The notes under the pieces are model-generated. The model searched no databases, was not told the DNA's origin, and saw only the letters and a list, made by a program, of their open reading frames with translations. From contig NZ_JACSDI010000020.1 in the NCBI RefSeq assembly GCF_022410515.1, positions 1-64,000 of the forward strand: a DNA stretch of 64,000 nucleotides, in the 5' to 3' direction. The translations under genes and the position numbers were made by a program. Positions 9,295-16,735 of this stretch are shown here, piece after piece (position 1 is the first letter of the stretch; each line of letters begins with the position of its first letter). The stretch comes from Shewanella cutis (GTDB lineage Bacteria > Pseudomonadota > Gammaproteobacteria > Enterobacterales > Shewanellaceae).

Positions 9295-10078
9295 GAAAGA
9301 TACTGTGGTGGGGACCATGATCTTCACCATTACGCTCTGCCTTTTGTGCTCCTTTATGATCACCGGCACCGCAGGCGTATTAAAAGAACGCAAACTTGCG
9401 AAAAAACGCGATGAGTTACAACGTTATGTGTTGATGGCGGCCGATGTCAATTTAGGCCAAGGTAATGAGTTTAGAGATATTTTTGCTAAATCCGTTAAAC
9501 CATTACTGATTAATCTCGACACAGGTAAAGTGGACTCGGATGCTAACGTACTCGACTTTGACGAGCGTATGGCGGCGATTAACCCAGAAACCTCAAGCGC
9601 ACCTAAAAAGGATATCGCTAAGATTAAAACCCGTGCTAACGATGCCCGTGTGTTTAAAGTGTTCGATGATAGCGGCAAATTATCCAGCGTGGTCGTGCCT
9701 TTCTATGGTAAAGGACTGTGGTCGATGATCTACGGTTACGTGGCCGTCGAGCCTGACTTTAATACCATCAAAGGTTTAGTGGTGTATGAACACGGTGAAA
9801 CCCCAGGTATTGGTGACTTTGTGACTGATCCACATTGGTTATCCCTGTGGAAGGGTAAACAACTCTTTGACGATAAAGGCAAGTTTTCAATACGTCTCGT
9901 GAAAGGTGGCGCCAAAGAGGGCGATGTGCACGGTGTAGATGCAGTGAGTGGCGCGACCATGACAGGCCGTGGCGTGCAACGCGCAATGGAGTTTTGGTTT
10001 GGCGTCGAGGGTTTCCAAACCTTCTTCAACCAGTTAAAAGCATCGGCTGATCAAGGTGAGTTGGGAGGTGCAAAATGA
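9284..10078 (+). CDS. nqrC: Na+-translocating NADH:quinone reductase subunit C
   Basis: This 264-residue subunit has one N-terminal membrane span and a periplasmic FMN domain. SGAT at residues 222-225 gives Thr225 as the predicted covalent FMN site. The EHGETPGIGDFV segment is a further NqrC hallmark. It passes electrons between the other cofactors of the pump. FMN attachment normally needs ApbE, which is not encoded in this window. The start overlaps the end of nqrB, and the stop overlaps the nqrD ATG (ATGA). Confidence 0.97.
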   Translation: MVFKKDTVVGTMIFTITLCLLCSFMITGTAGVLKERKLAKKRDELQRYVLMAADVNLGQGNEFRDIFAKSVKPLLINLDTGKVDSDANVLDFDERMAAINPETSSAPKKDIAKIKTRANDARVFKVFDDSGKLSSVVVPFYGKGLWSMIYGYVAVEPDFNTIKGLVVYEHGETPGIGDFVTDPHWLSLWKGKQLFDDKGKFSIRLVKGGAKEGDVHGVDAVSGATMTGRGVQRAMEFWFGVEGFQTFFNQLKASADQGELGGAK

Positions 10079-10695
10079 GCAACAGTCTATCCATGCGGGA
10101 CATGCTAGCAGGCCCTGTATTTGCCAATAACCCCGTTGCGATGCAAGTGCTGGGCGTATGTTCGGCGCTGGCGGTGAGTAACTCCATGCAGACGGCAGTG
10201 GTGATGACACTGGCGGTGACCTTCGTACTGGTGTTCTCCAACTTGATTATCTCTGCTATTCGCAACTTTATCCCTAACAGTGTGCGGATTATTGCCCAGA
10301 TGACAGTGATTGCCTCCTTGGTAATTATTGTTGATATGGTATTGCAGGATGTGGCTTACGAGCTGTCTAAGCAACTGTCTGTATTCGTTGGGTTAATTAT
10401 CACTAACTGTATCATCATGGGCCGCGCAGAAGCCTTTGCGATGAAGTATCCACCGCACTTAGCTGTGGTCGATGCCGTGGGGAACGCAGCGGGTTACGGT
10501 TTAGTGCTGATCAGTGTGGCCTTTGTGCGTGAGTTGTTAGGCACGGGTAATCTGTTCGGCCATAGCGTGTTGACTACGGTTGAAAACGGCGGCTGGTACT
10601 TACCTAACGAGATGTTTAAGTTGCCACCAAGCGCCTTCTTCCTGATTGGCCTGCTGATCTGGAGCATTAACGTGATCCAGCGTAAACGCGGTTAA
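10075..10695 (+). CDS. nqrD: Na+-translocating NADH:quinone reductase subunit D
   Basis: This 206-residue integral membrane subunit has about six spans. It belongs to the NqrD/RnfE family, recognisable from GPVFANNPVAMQVLG near the N-terminus and TNCIIMGRAEAFA in the middle. With NqrE it forms an inverted-topology pair holding an iron centre in the membrane, and the Cys in TNCI is the expected ligand position. It overlaps nqrC by 4 nt. Confidence 0.96.
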   Translation: MSNSLSMRDMLAGPVFANNPVAMQVLGVCSALAVSNSMQTAVVMTLAVTFVLVFSNLIISAIRNFIPNSVRIIAQMTVIASLVIIVDMVLQDVAYELSKQLSVFVGLIITNCIIMGRAEAFAMKYPPHLAVVDAVGNAAGYGLVLISVAFVRELLGTGNLFGHSVLTTVENGGWYLPNEMFKLPPSAFFLIGLLIWSINVIQRKRG

Positions 10696-10704
10696 GGAGC
10701 GGAT

Positions 10705-11313
10705 ATGGAACACTATATTAATCTGTTTATACAGGCCACTTTCTTAGACAACATGGCGTTGTCGTTTTTCCTAGGTATGTGTACCTTCTTAGCGGTGTCT
10801 AAAAAGGTGTCTACCGCCTTCGGCTTAGGCATTGCGGTTATCGTGGTGATGACCTTAGCCGTGCCCTTAAACCAACTGATCTATGTGAAGGTGTTAGCAC
10901 CTGGTGCTCTGGCTTGGGCGGGGATGCCTGGCATCGATTTAAGCTATCTGCAACTGATCACCTTTATCGGTGTGATTGCAGCCTTAGTGCAAATTTTGGA
11001 AATGTTTTTAGATAAATACATTCCAAGCCTGTATGACTCACTTGGGATCTTCCTGCCACTGCTCACTGTAAACTGCGCGATTTTTGCTGGGGTGATCTTT
11101 ATGGCTAACCGCGATTACAACTTTGCCGAATCGGCGGTGTTTGCCATGGGTTCGGGCACGGGTTGGGCGCTGGCGATTGTGATGCTGGCTGGACTTCGTG
11201 AACGTATGAAGTTCCATGCGATTCCCGAAGGCTTACAAGGTATTGGTATCACCTTTATTACCACAGGGTTGATGGCGCTAGGCTTTATGTCTTTCTCGGG
11301 CATCTCGCTGTAA
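10705..11313 (+). CDS. nqrE: Na+-translocating NADH:quinone reductase subunit E
   Basis: This 202-residue membrane subunit is the partner of NqrD. VNCAIFAGVIFM contains the conserved cysteine expected to ligate the intramembrane iron centre. The N-terminal segment with NMALSFFLGMCTFLA is typical of the NqrE/RnfA family. GGAG lies about 6 nt before the ATG. A 51-nt spacer separates it from nqrF. Confidence 0.96.
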   Translation: MEHYINLFIQATFLDNMALSFFLGMCTFLAVSKKVSTAFGLGIAVIVVMTLAVPLNQLIYVKVLAPGALAWAGMPGIDLSYLQLITFIGVIAALVQILEMFLDKYIPSLYDSLGIFLPLLTVNCAIFAGVIFMANRDYNFAESAVFAMGSGTGWALAIVMLAGLRERMKFHAIPEGLQGIGITFITTGLMALGFMSFSGISL

Positions 11314-11364
11314 CGCGTGGCTGAGAAAGTGCAACCGTATTCTGTTTAGAAAAAGGGTTATCGA

Positions 11365-12582
11365 ATGGAAATGGCAATAGGCATAGGCATGTTCACCTTG
11401 GTGGTGTGCCTACTGGTGATAGTAATCCTTATCGCCAAAAAGAAATTAGTGACTACTGGTGAGATCACTATCGGGATTAACGACGATGCCGAAAAAAGCA
11501 TAAAAGTTGCCGCGGGCGACAAACTGCTTGGCGCTTTAGCGAGCAAGAATATTTTTATTCCCTCGGCCTGTGGTGGCGGCGGTACTTGTGGCCAGTGCCG
11601 CGTAAAAGTCAAATCGGGCGGTGGTGATATTCTGCCAACCGAACAAGGGCATATCACCAAGAAAGAAGCCAAAGAAGGTTGTCGTCTCGCCTGCCAAGTA
11701 GCGGTGAAAACCGATATGGAACTTGAGCTAGAAGAAGAAATCTTCGGCGTGAAGAAGTGGCAATGTGAGGTGATCTCAAACGATAACAAGGCCACTTTTA
11801 TCAAAGAGTTACTGCTGAAACTGCCCGAAGGTGAAGACGTGCACTTCAAGGCGGGTGGCTATATCCAAATTGAAGCGCCAGCCCATGTGGTCAAATACGC
11901 TGACTTTGATATTCCGGCTAAGTACCGCGACGATTGGGAAAAATACGGCCTGTTCGACTTGGTTTCAACCGTGAACGAAGACGTGCTGCGCGCCTATTCG
12001 ATGGCGAACTATCCCGATGAAAAGGGTCGCATTATGCTTAACGTGCGGATTGCGACGCCACCTTCAGCCAATGTGCCACCGGGTAAGATGTCTTCTTACA
12101 TCTTTAACCTGAAGGCAGGGGATAAGGTGACCATTTCTGGCCCATTCGGTGAGTTCTTTGTGAAGGAAACCGATGCAGAAATGGTGTTTATCGGCGGCGG
12201 TGCGGGTATGGCACCGATGCGCTCGCATATTTTCGATCAGCTAAAGAGTAAAAAGACCAAGCGTAAGATGAGCTTCTGGTATGGCGCCCGCTCAACCCGT
12301 GAGGTGTTTTACCAACAGGATTTCGATACCTTAGCGGCTGAGAATGACAACTTTGTCTGGCATGTGGCGCTGTCGGAGCCGTTACCAGAAGATAACTGGA
12401 CTGGCTACACCGGCTTTATCCATAACGTGCTGTATGAGAATTATCTTAAACATCATAAGGCACCAGAGGATTGCGAGTTCTATATGTGTGGTCCTCCAAT
12501 CATGAACTCCTCGGTGATCCGTATGCTCGAAAGCCTAGGGGTTGAGCCTGAAAATATCCTGCTTGATGACTTTGGTGATTAA
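11365..12582 (+). CDS. nqrF: Na+-translocating NADH:quinone reductase subunit F
   Basis: NqrF is the NADH-oxidising subunit, with 405 residues. An N-terminal membrane span (about 5-25) is followed by a 2Fe-2S ferredoxin domain with ligands Cys69, Cys75, Cys78 and Cys110. An FAD domain with RAYSMANYP and an NADH domain with GGGAGMAPMRSH and YMCGPPIMN follow. Electrons enter the pump here. It is the last gene of the operon and is followed by a terminator-like hairpin. Confidence 0.97.
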   Translation: MEMAIGIGMFTLVVCLLVIVILIAKKKLVTTGEITIGINDDAEKSIKVAAGDKLLGALASKNIFIPSACGGGGTCGQCRVKVKSGGGDILPTEQGHITKKEAKEGCRLACQVAVKTDMELELEEEIFGVKKWQCEVISNDNKATFIKELLLKLPEGEDVHFKAGGYIQIEAPAHVVKYADFDIPAKYRDDWEKYGLFDLVSTVNEDVLRAYSMANYPDEKGRIMLNVRIATPPSANVPPGKMSSYIFNLKAGDKVTISGPFGEFFVKETDAEMVFIGGGAGMAPMRSHIFDQLKSKKTKRKMSFWYGARSTREVFYQQDFDTLAAENDNFVWHVALSEPLPEDNWTGYTGFIHNVLYENYLKHHKAPEDCEFYMCGPPIMNSSVIRMLESLGVEPENILLDDFGD

Positions 12583-12596
12583 GCGGTAAGTGGAAT

Positions 12597-12646
12597 AAAA
12601 AATCGCGTTAGGCAGAGCTAGTACAGCTGAGTCCAACGCGATTTTG
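12597..12646. terminator. Bidirectional terminator between nqrF and ankyrin gene
   Basis: AATCGCGTT (12601-12609) pairs with AACGCGATT (12635-12643). A-runs lie on the left and TTTT on the right, so it can serve both convergent genes. Confidence 0.75.
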
Positions 12647-12664
12647 TTTATAGGGCTTTTATAT

Positions 12665-12982
12665 CTAGCTAAAGGATTTACCGCCATGGCGGCTTAAATA
12701 GCTCACCATACGCTGACTCTCAGCGGTATAGCATCCCATGCGAAACTCTCCTTGCCAGTAAGCAATATCGAGCGGACGATACCCTAGCGCATTTGGATGA
12801 TTCACATCGGCCCCTGCATCCACAAGTAGTTTGAGTATTTCAAAAGACTGTAGCTCACAGGCATGCAACAGTGCCGTCATCCCATTCTCGTCAACGCCTT
12901 CAAGATCAGCGCCATTGGCAATAATGCGCTTAACCGCAAGTGTATCCTTGGCCTTTACCGCATCGATAAGTTCAGTGCTCAT
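12665..12982 (-). CDS. Small ankyrin-repeat protein
   Basis: This 105-residue protein consists of about three ankyrin repeats. NGMTALLHACELQSFEIL and LGYRPLDIAYWQGEFRM match the G-TPLH-A pattern, and IANGADLEG and DAGADVNHP match the loop pattern. Such proteins usually mediate protein contacts, and the partner is unknown. The ATG at 12982 is preferred over an upstream TTG at 13012 because residues from MSTELIDAVK fit the first repeat helix. It lies 42 nt downstream of the next unknown gene on the same strand and may be co-transcribed with it. Confidence 0.75.
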   Translation of the reverse strand: MSTELIDAVKAKDTLAVKRIIANGADLEGVDENGMTALLHACELQSFEILKLLVDAGADVNHPNALGYRPLDIAYWQGEFRMGCYTAESQRMVSYLSRHGGKSFS

Positions 12983-13024
12983 AGGGATATTTAACCTGAT
13001 CCTGTGAAGCAAATTTAAAGGAGG

Positions 13025-13531
13025 TTAATCAGAAACGCCCAAGTGAATAAATACAACTCCTTTCTTGCCCTCGATAGCAAAATCAACCCATTCCATCTCG
13101 TACCATTCATCCGTTATCAATGAAACAGCTAAAACCCTTTTGACCTCTACCAACGCATCAAGTTGATCGCTTATCTGTTTGATAAATTCGTCTCTAAAGC
13201 TTTTTATGGACATTGAAAAGGCGTTATCGACATCCTTAAGAGAAGTAAAAGCTGAGCCGCAACCGCCCTGTGTTGTAGGTAGGATATAGGAAAAAAGCCA
13301 ATCATGAAGTGCTGCGTTGATCTCACTACGCCAGTCTATGACTTCACTAAAGCGAACCGTGGCATCCTTATAAAAACCCTTAAGATAATTTTCCGTTGCA
13401 ATCTCTAATGGTTTTGATGCATCAATTTTAGTGATTTCAAACGTATAGCCGTGATTCGCTTTATTGTTTACATAGGATAGCCCTGTGAGTATCCCGTTTA
13501 ACGTACCCAATTTATAGTCAAAGTTGTCCAT
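13025..13531 (-). CDS. Hypothetical cytoplasmic protein
   Basis: I do not recognise this 168-residue protein. It is soluble, with no signal peptide or membrane span, and is acidic with many aromatic residues (WYEMEWVDFAIEGKKGVVFIHLG near the C-terminus). The gene precedes the small ankyrin gene with a 42-nt gap on the same strand, so the two may form an operon. It sits at the edge of a repeat-rich accessory stretch. Codon composition looks ordinary. Confidence 0.6.
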   Translation of the reverse strand: MDNFDYKLGTLNGILTGLSYVNNKANHGYTFEITKIDASKPLEIATENYLKGFYKDATVRFSEVIDWRSEINAALHDWLFSYILPTTQGGCGSAFTSLKDVDNAFSMSIKSFRDEFIKQISDQLDALVEVKRVLAVSLITDEWYEMEWVDFAIEGKKGVVFIHLGVSD

Positions 13532-13699
13532 TTCAGTTACTACACGCCTTTAGCCATTGAAAACGGCAATCAATAATCCTGACAGCCATTTTAAATCAAC
13601 AACATAATCTGCTTTCGGCTTCCCCTCAAGCGAATAGTGATTGAGATTGCTTTAAAGACGTGGCAAAAGTGGCTGTTAACATTAGTCAATGTGAATAGG

Positions 13700-13803
13700 C
13701 TCGCCATGGTATTGACTCACCGACACGCAGCAAGTCCGTCCTTGGATGCTCGACCGCCCCGTCCATGGGGCGGACGGTCGTCTCGCCCATCACCATGGCT
13801 CTC
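13700..13803 (-). repeat. Hairpin-bearing repeat, copy 2
   Basis: This is the inverted, nearly identical partner of 1145-1244. On the minus strand it also shows AGGAG followed by a short open frame beginning MVMGETTVRPMDGAVEH. Such small frames in repeats are easily mis-annotated as genes, so I treat it as a repeat. Confidence 0.75.
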
Positions 13804-13936
13804 CTGTTGAGCATCGATGCATTTTTAGGTTCAATAGACAATAGAATTGCCGCGAATAATCATTTTTATGGCAATACCTTGTTACTCTAAGTCACTTATA
13901 AAATTGAATTTTTACTATATGCAATTGAAAATCTAG

Positions 13937-13959
13937 AAAATTTAACAGTGGGTGTCACA
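13937..13959 (+). repeat. Degenerate copy of the 23-bp AAAATTTAAC motif
   Basis: It matches the motif at 14299-14321 with two differences. It is the outermost left member of four copies arranged symmetrically around the gene at 14342-15046. Confidence 0.6.
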
Positions 13960-14011
13960 ATAAATTACCTCCGCGGTCACATGGATATGAAAGAGTAGCC
14001 ATGTTACCAAT

Positions 14012-14130
14012 GGTCACTTCCATTTCAGTGCTTAATCCTGCTAACCACTGCGTATCCTGTTAGCTTGAACACGGCTCAATTTTGTCTTTTCGTTGCAGAA
14101 TTTATCAACGGAGTATCAATAAATTTATCA
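14012..14130 (+). repeat. Direct repeat, copy 1 of 2 (~115 bp)
   Basis: It aligns over its length with 14214-14330. Shared blocks include GTGCTTAATCCTGCT, CACTGCGTATCCTGTTAGCT and TTTGTCTTTTCGTTGCA. The 810-nt gap 13532-14341 is filled mainly by this repeat and the hairpin repeats, and I see no gene in it. Confidence 0.8.
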
Positions 14131-14159
14131 AATCAATGATTAAGCACTGCTATTTCAGT

Positions 14160-14217
14160 GACACGCAGCAAGTACATCCTTGTATGCTCGACCGCGACAT
14201 CCATGTCACGGACGGTC
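14160..14217 (-). repeat. Hairpin-bearing repeat, copy 3 (diverged, covarying stem)
   Basis: It has the same layout as copies 1 and 2 (GACACGCAGCAAGT, then ATGCTCGACCG), but its stem is CCGcGACAT-CC-ATGTCaCGG. Several stem pairs differ from the other copies while remaining paired. Confidence 0.7.
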
Positions 14218-14330
14218 ACTTCCATATCTGTGCTTAATCCTGCTGACCACTGCGTATCCTGTTAGCTTGAATATGCCTCAAATTTGTCTTTTCGTTGCAA
14301 AATTTAACAATGGGTGTCTCAGTTAATTTA
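14214..14330 (+). repeat. Direct repeat, copy 2 of 2 (~115 bp)
   Basis: This is the partner of 14012-14130. Its right end contains a perfect copy of the 23-bp AAAATTTAAC motif and abuts the end of the membrane protein gene. Confidence 0.8.
14299..14321 (+). repeat. 23-bp motif, left inner copy
   Basis: It begins AAAATTTAACAATGGGTGTC and is perfectly repeated in inverse orientation at 15274-15296. The two bracket the gene at 14342-15046. Confidence 0.75.
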
Positions 14331-14341
14331 CAATAAACCAC

Positions 14342-15046
14342 TTAACTTCTAAATAAATTTTGACTATATGTATGTTTATCAAACACTTTTATCCAGCGAA
14401 CAACATTAATTGCATGCTCTGGCACTTTTATATCTTCAAAAGAGCTTTCTTCTATTCGTTTCAAATAATAGATAATTGTCATCCATGCCTTCATATGCCT
14501 ATCACTCAAAAATGAACTTGTGGACGCTAATGACATCAGAATTGGTAGTTCAAACTTGGCTGAACTGATTAAGCTTTCATTAATCGCAGATGTTCCAACA
14601 TCTTCGTCTAATCCTCGTTCAATTTCTGTCAGAATCTGTTGATTAAATTCATTTTTTTCAGCATGGAAAAGAAATTCTTTAAGCTGGTAACCGCTATCTA
14701 ACTCTACTTCATTGAAAATACTTCGGGTAAGAAGCCTTAGCTGAGATCTCAGCCGTCTCTCTACATCAATCCTTCTATTTAAATCATCTGCCTTTATAGC
14801 CAGCTCTTTATTGATCTGTTCACGTTTCCTGATTGCATCGATAAATAGCAGAACAACAATGAGCTCAATCATCATACCCGTTAGTTCTGGCAGTAGGTTT
14901 CCTCTAAAGTACTCAACTAGATCTTGTTCAGCACCGTAAAACTCCAATGTAATCTTTAAGATAAACGTGAGTACAATAAAAATACAGACGAATGCATTCT
15001 GCATTTCTTCCGATGAGTTGCGAAACACATTGATAAGGAATTTCAT
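14342..15046 (-). CDS. Hypothetical two-TM membrane protein with coiled coil
   Basis: I do not recognise this 234-residue protein. Two hydrophobic segments (about residues 16-36 and 52-70) form a short hairpin in the inner membrane. A charged, coiled-coil-like stretch follows (about 72-105, rich in Lys, Arg, Glu and Leu), then a helical cytoplasmic domain of about 130 residues. There are no catalytic motifs. The gene lies alone between inverted 23-bp motifs and other repeats, with AT-rich codon use compared with neighbouring housekeeping genes. This suggests acquisition by transfer. A membrane-anchored effector or sensor is conceivable, but the function is unknown. Confidence 0.65.
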   Translation of the reverse strand: MKFLINVFRNSSEEMQNAFVCIFIVLTFILKITLEFYGAEQDLVEYFRGNLLPELTGMMIELIVVLLFIDAIRKREQINKELAIKADDLNRRIDVERRLRSQLRLLTRSIFNEVELDSGYQLKEFLFHAEKNEFNQQILTEIERGLDEDVGTSAINESLISSAKFELPILMSLASTSSFLSDRHMKAWMTIIYYLKRIEESSFEDIKVPEHAINVVRWIKVFDKHTYSQNLFRS

Positions 15047-15159
15047 CGTGATGCAATAGTCCTATGTACATTGAGACCCTCTGTTACAAACATTCGCTAC
15101 AATACCTTATCAACGTATCTGTGAGCTTAAGCTGGGTCTGCTGGTTGGTTTGCAGTGGT

Positions 15160-15194
15160 AAAATTTAACGAGAAATTTAACGCGATTTAACGAG
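15160..15194 (+). repeat. Short tandem ATTTAACG repeats
   Basis: Three imperfect units read AAAATTTAACGAG, AAATTTAACGCG and ATTTAACGAG. They resemble the core of the 23-bp motif family nearby. Confidence 0.6.
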
Positions 15195-15213
15195 CCACCC
15201 ATTGTTAAATTTT
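15195..15213 (-). repeat. Partial copy of the 23-bp motif, inverted
   Basis: CCACCCATTGTTAAATTTT matches the inverse of the 14299-14321 motif over 17 of 19 positions at least. It is the right inner member of the set. Confidence 0.65.
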
Positions 15214-15273
15214 AAAAAAGTGATAGTAAGCGTTACTTGGTTTCTTTTGCATTAAAATTTTTAAAAAACTTAT

Positions 15274-15296
15274 TGAGACACCCATTGTTAAATTTT
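15274..15296 (-). repeat. 23-bp motif, right outer copy, perfect inverse
   Basis: This is the exact reverse complement of 14299-14321. It defines a candidate ~1-kb unit (14299-15296) carrying one gene. Confidence 0.75.
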
Positions 15297-15932
15297 CTAA
15301 AAGTGTTGTTAGGGATCAGTCTGTTTTTGGGTAACAGATGGGACATTCGTAACTCTTTTGGGATTAACAGCCAACACAGAGACTACAGAAGTTCCCCCTC
15401 CCCTCGGAGTTGCCGCAGGGCATTTGCGTTCGTTGCGTGAGCGAGGCATGGTCGTTCTCGTGCATCTGATCCATAGGGAAATGGAAAATGTCAGTATGAT
15501 GTATGGAACATCATTGACCGACATTCAGGCATCCTGCCTATCAGATGACCAGCTAGTTTTCGGACTCTCTGTTTAACGTCAAGGGGATGTACCATCGGAA
15601 GTGATAGCCATTTATCCATAAGACCAAGGCCAGTCTCTAATGCATGTAACTTAGCTAGGGGCGTCTTGGCTGATGTGCAAACAATAGGCAAGGAGAATAG
15701 GGCTAGCAGTCCTCATTGGTCGAATCTTGATTAAACTCTTGATTAAAAATCAGGAGGTGAAGCCCCACGACTTTGGTTTTGCTTTTAACAAAAGAGTTGC
15801 GCATGTCCTATCTTTTGCCTGCTCAGGCTGAGTTTTTTATCAGCTTGTTTACTGACTTCTCTTGCTGGGATTGTAGAAGATAACTGGCTTTTGAGTTATT
15901 CTAGCTACATCAAATTAAGCGGAGTTCTAGCC
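15297..15932. other. Unexplained stretch without a convincing gene
   Basis: The ~635 nt upstream of the antitoxin gene contain overlapping short open frames on both strands (for example 15358-15576 plus and 15491-15691 minus), none with a good ribosome-binding site or recognisable family. A tandem TCTTGATTAAA(C/A) pair lies at about 15726-15748. A 26-codon frame starting near 15803 is also visible. It may be decayed mobile DNA and should hold the antitoxin promoter. Confidence 0.4.
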
Positions 15933-16094
15933 ATGAAAAAAGTGAAAACTACCAATGAATCTTGTAAAACTCGAGGCAATTTCGTGCCTAACATAAAGAA
16001 CTTTGAAGTTAGCCTGTCTTATGAAGGTATTACCGCTAGAGACAAGCGTGTTGCTGTATCTTTAGAGTCATTGAAACTCAAATATGCAAGGTAA
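15933..16094 (+). CDS. yhfG: YhfG-type antitoxin of Fic
   Basis: This 53-residue protein carries the Fic-inhibitory motif (S/T)xxxE(G/N) as Ser27-Leu-Ser-Tyr-Glu31-Gly32. Its ending (LKLKYAR) resembles E. coli YhfG. In class I Fic modules this Glu blocks productive ATP binding in the partner Fic active site. The frame is open upstream to 15891, but the ATG at 15933 has GGAG 8 nt before it and gives the expected size. Its last 11 nt overlap the fic start, which fits a coupled toxin-antitoxin operon. Confidence 0.8.
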   Translation: MKKVKTTNESCKTRGNFVPNIKNFEVSLSYEGITARDKRVAVSLESLKLKYAR

Positions 16095-16677
16095 GTACGG
16101 TGTAAATCAGGATCACTACTGTTATGAAGATTCTGATGTACTTATTAATCTGCTCAATATTCGAGATCCAGACGAGTTAACTCAGGCTGAGGCTGAGTTT
16201 ACCTTAATGCGATATTCAGAATACTGTAGCGATTTAGATGAGTTAGAGGATTTCGATAGTAATCATTTTCTGAGTTTACACAGGTTATTGTTTCAAGATA
16301 TTTACGAATGGGCAGGTACCATTCGTGATGTTGATATCAGTAAAGCAAATACTCGATTTTGTACCTGTAGCCGTGTAGAGCCTGAGCTTAAAAATGCCAT
16401 ATCACGTATTCCCCTCATCCGATTCTGTCATAACAAGCATGAACTAGTTGTTTTGATAGCAGATATTTTTTCTGACTTGAACGTCGTCCACCCTTTTAGG
16501 GAAGGTAACGGTCGTACAACACGCTTTTTCTTTGAAGAGCTGCTTCATGTAGCGGGTTATCGAATTGAATGGCCATTAATCACAAAAGAAGAGTGGGTCG
16601 ATGCAAACATTCATGGATACTTCGGACAAATGCATAAGTTAGAAGTTATCTTTGATGCTGCCATCATAGAACCCTAG
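16084..16677 (+). CDS. fic: Fic family AMPylase (toxin of YhfG-Fic pair)
   Basis: This 197-residue Fic-domain protein has an intact active-site loop HPFREGNGRTTR beginning at His136, matching HxFx(D/E)GNGRxxR. It therefore looks catalytically competent for AMP transfer to a hydroxyl side chain. The upstream segment HRLLFQDIYEWAGTIRDVDISK is the usual N-terminal Fic helix region with its beta-hairpin flap. E. coli Fic of the same family has a degenerate motif, so the canonical motif here is notable. It is inhibited in trans by the overlapping antitoxin. The target is unknown. Confidence 0.88.
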   Translation: MQGKYGVNQDHYCYEDSDVLINLLNIRDPDELTQAEAEFTLMRYSEYCSDLDELEDFDSNHFLSLHRLLFQDIYEWAGTIRDVDISKANTRFCTCSRVEPELKNAISRIPLIRFCHNKHELVVLIADIFSDLNVVHPFREGNGRTTRFFFEELLHVAGYRIEWPLITKEEWVDANIHGYFGQMHKLEVIFDAAIIEP

Positions 16678-16735
16678 GATTTCGTTTGTTGTGCGTGAGC
16701 CACTTTGTTTGTTCCAATGATGTTAAGGATAACCT

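Noticed and set aside
13700..13803. Short frame MVMGETTVRPMDG with a good AGGAG
   Set aside because: It lies wholly in a multi-copy hairpin repeat whose third copy does not preserve it well, so it is more likely part of the repeat than a protein gene.
15160..15194. CRISPR-like short tandem repeats
   Set aside because: The units are about 10-13 bp, contiguous and without spacers.
14299..15296. ATTTAAC / GTTAAAT pairs as an attC site
   Set aside because: The boxes match the R consensus but are ~900-1000 bp apart with a gene between them, far too long for attC.
15358..15691. Overlapping short frames on both strands
   Set aside because: They overlap each other, lack start signals and look like a repeat or decayed element, not genes.
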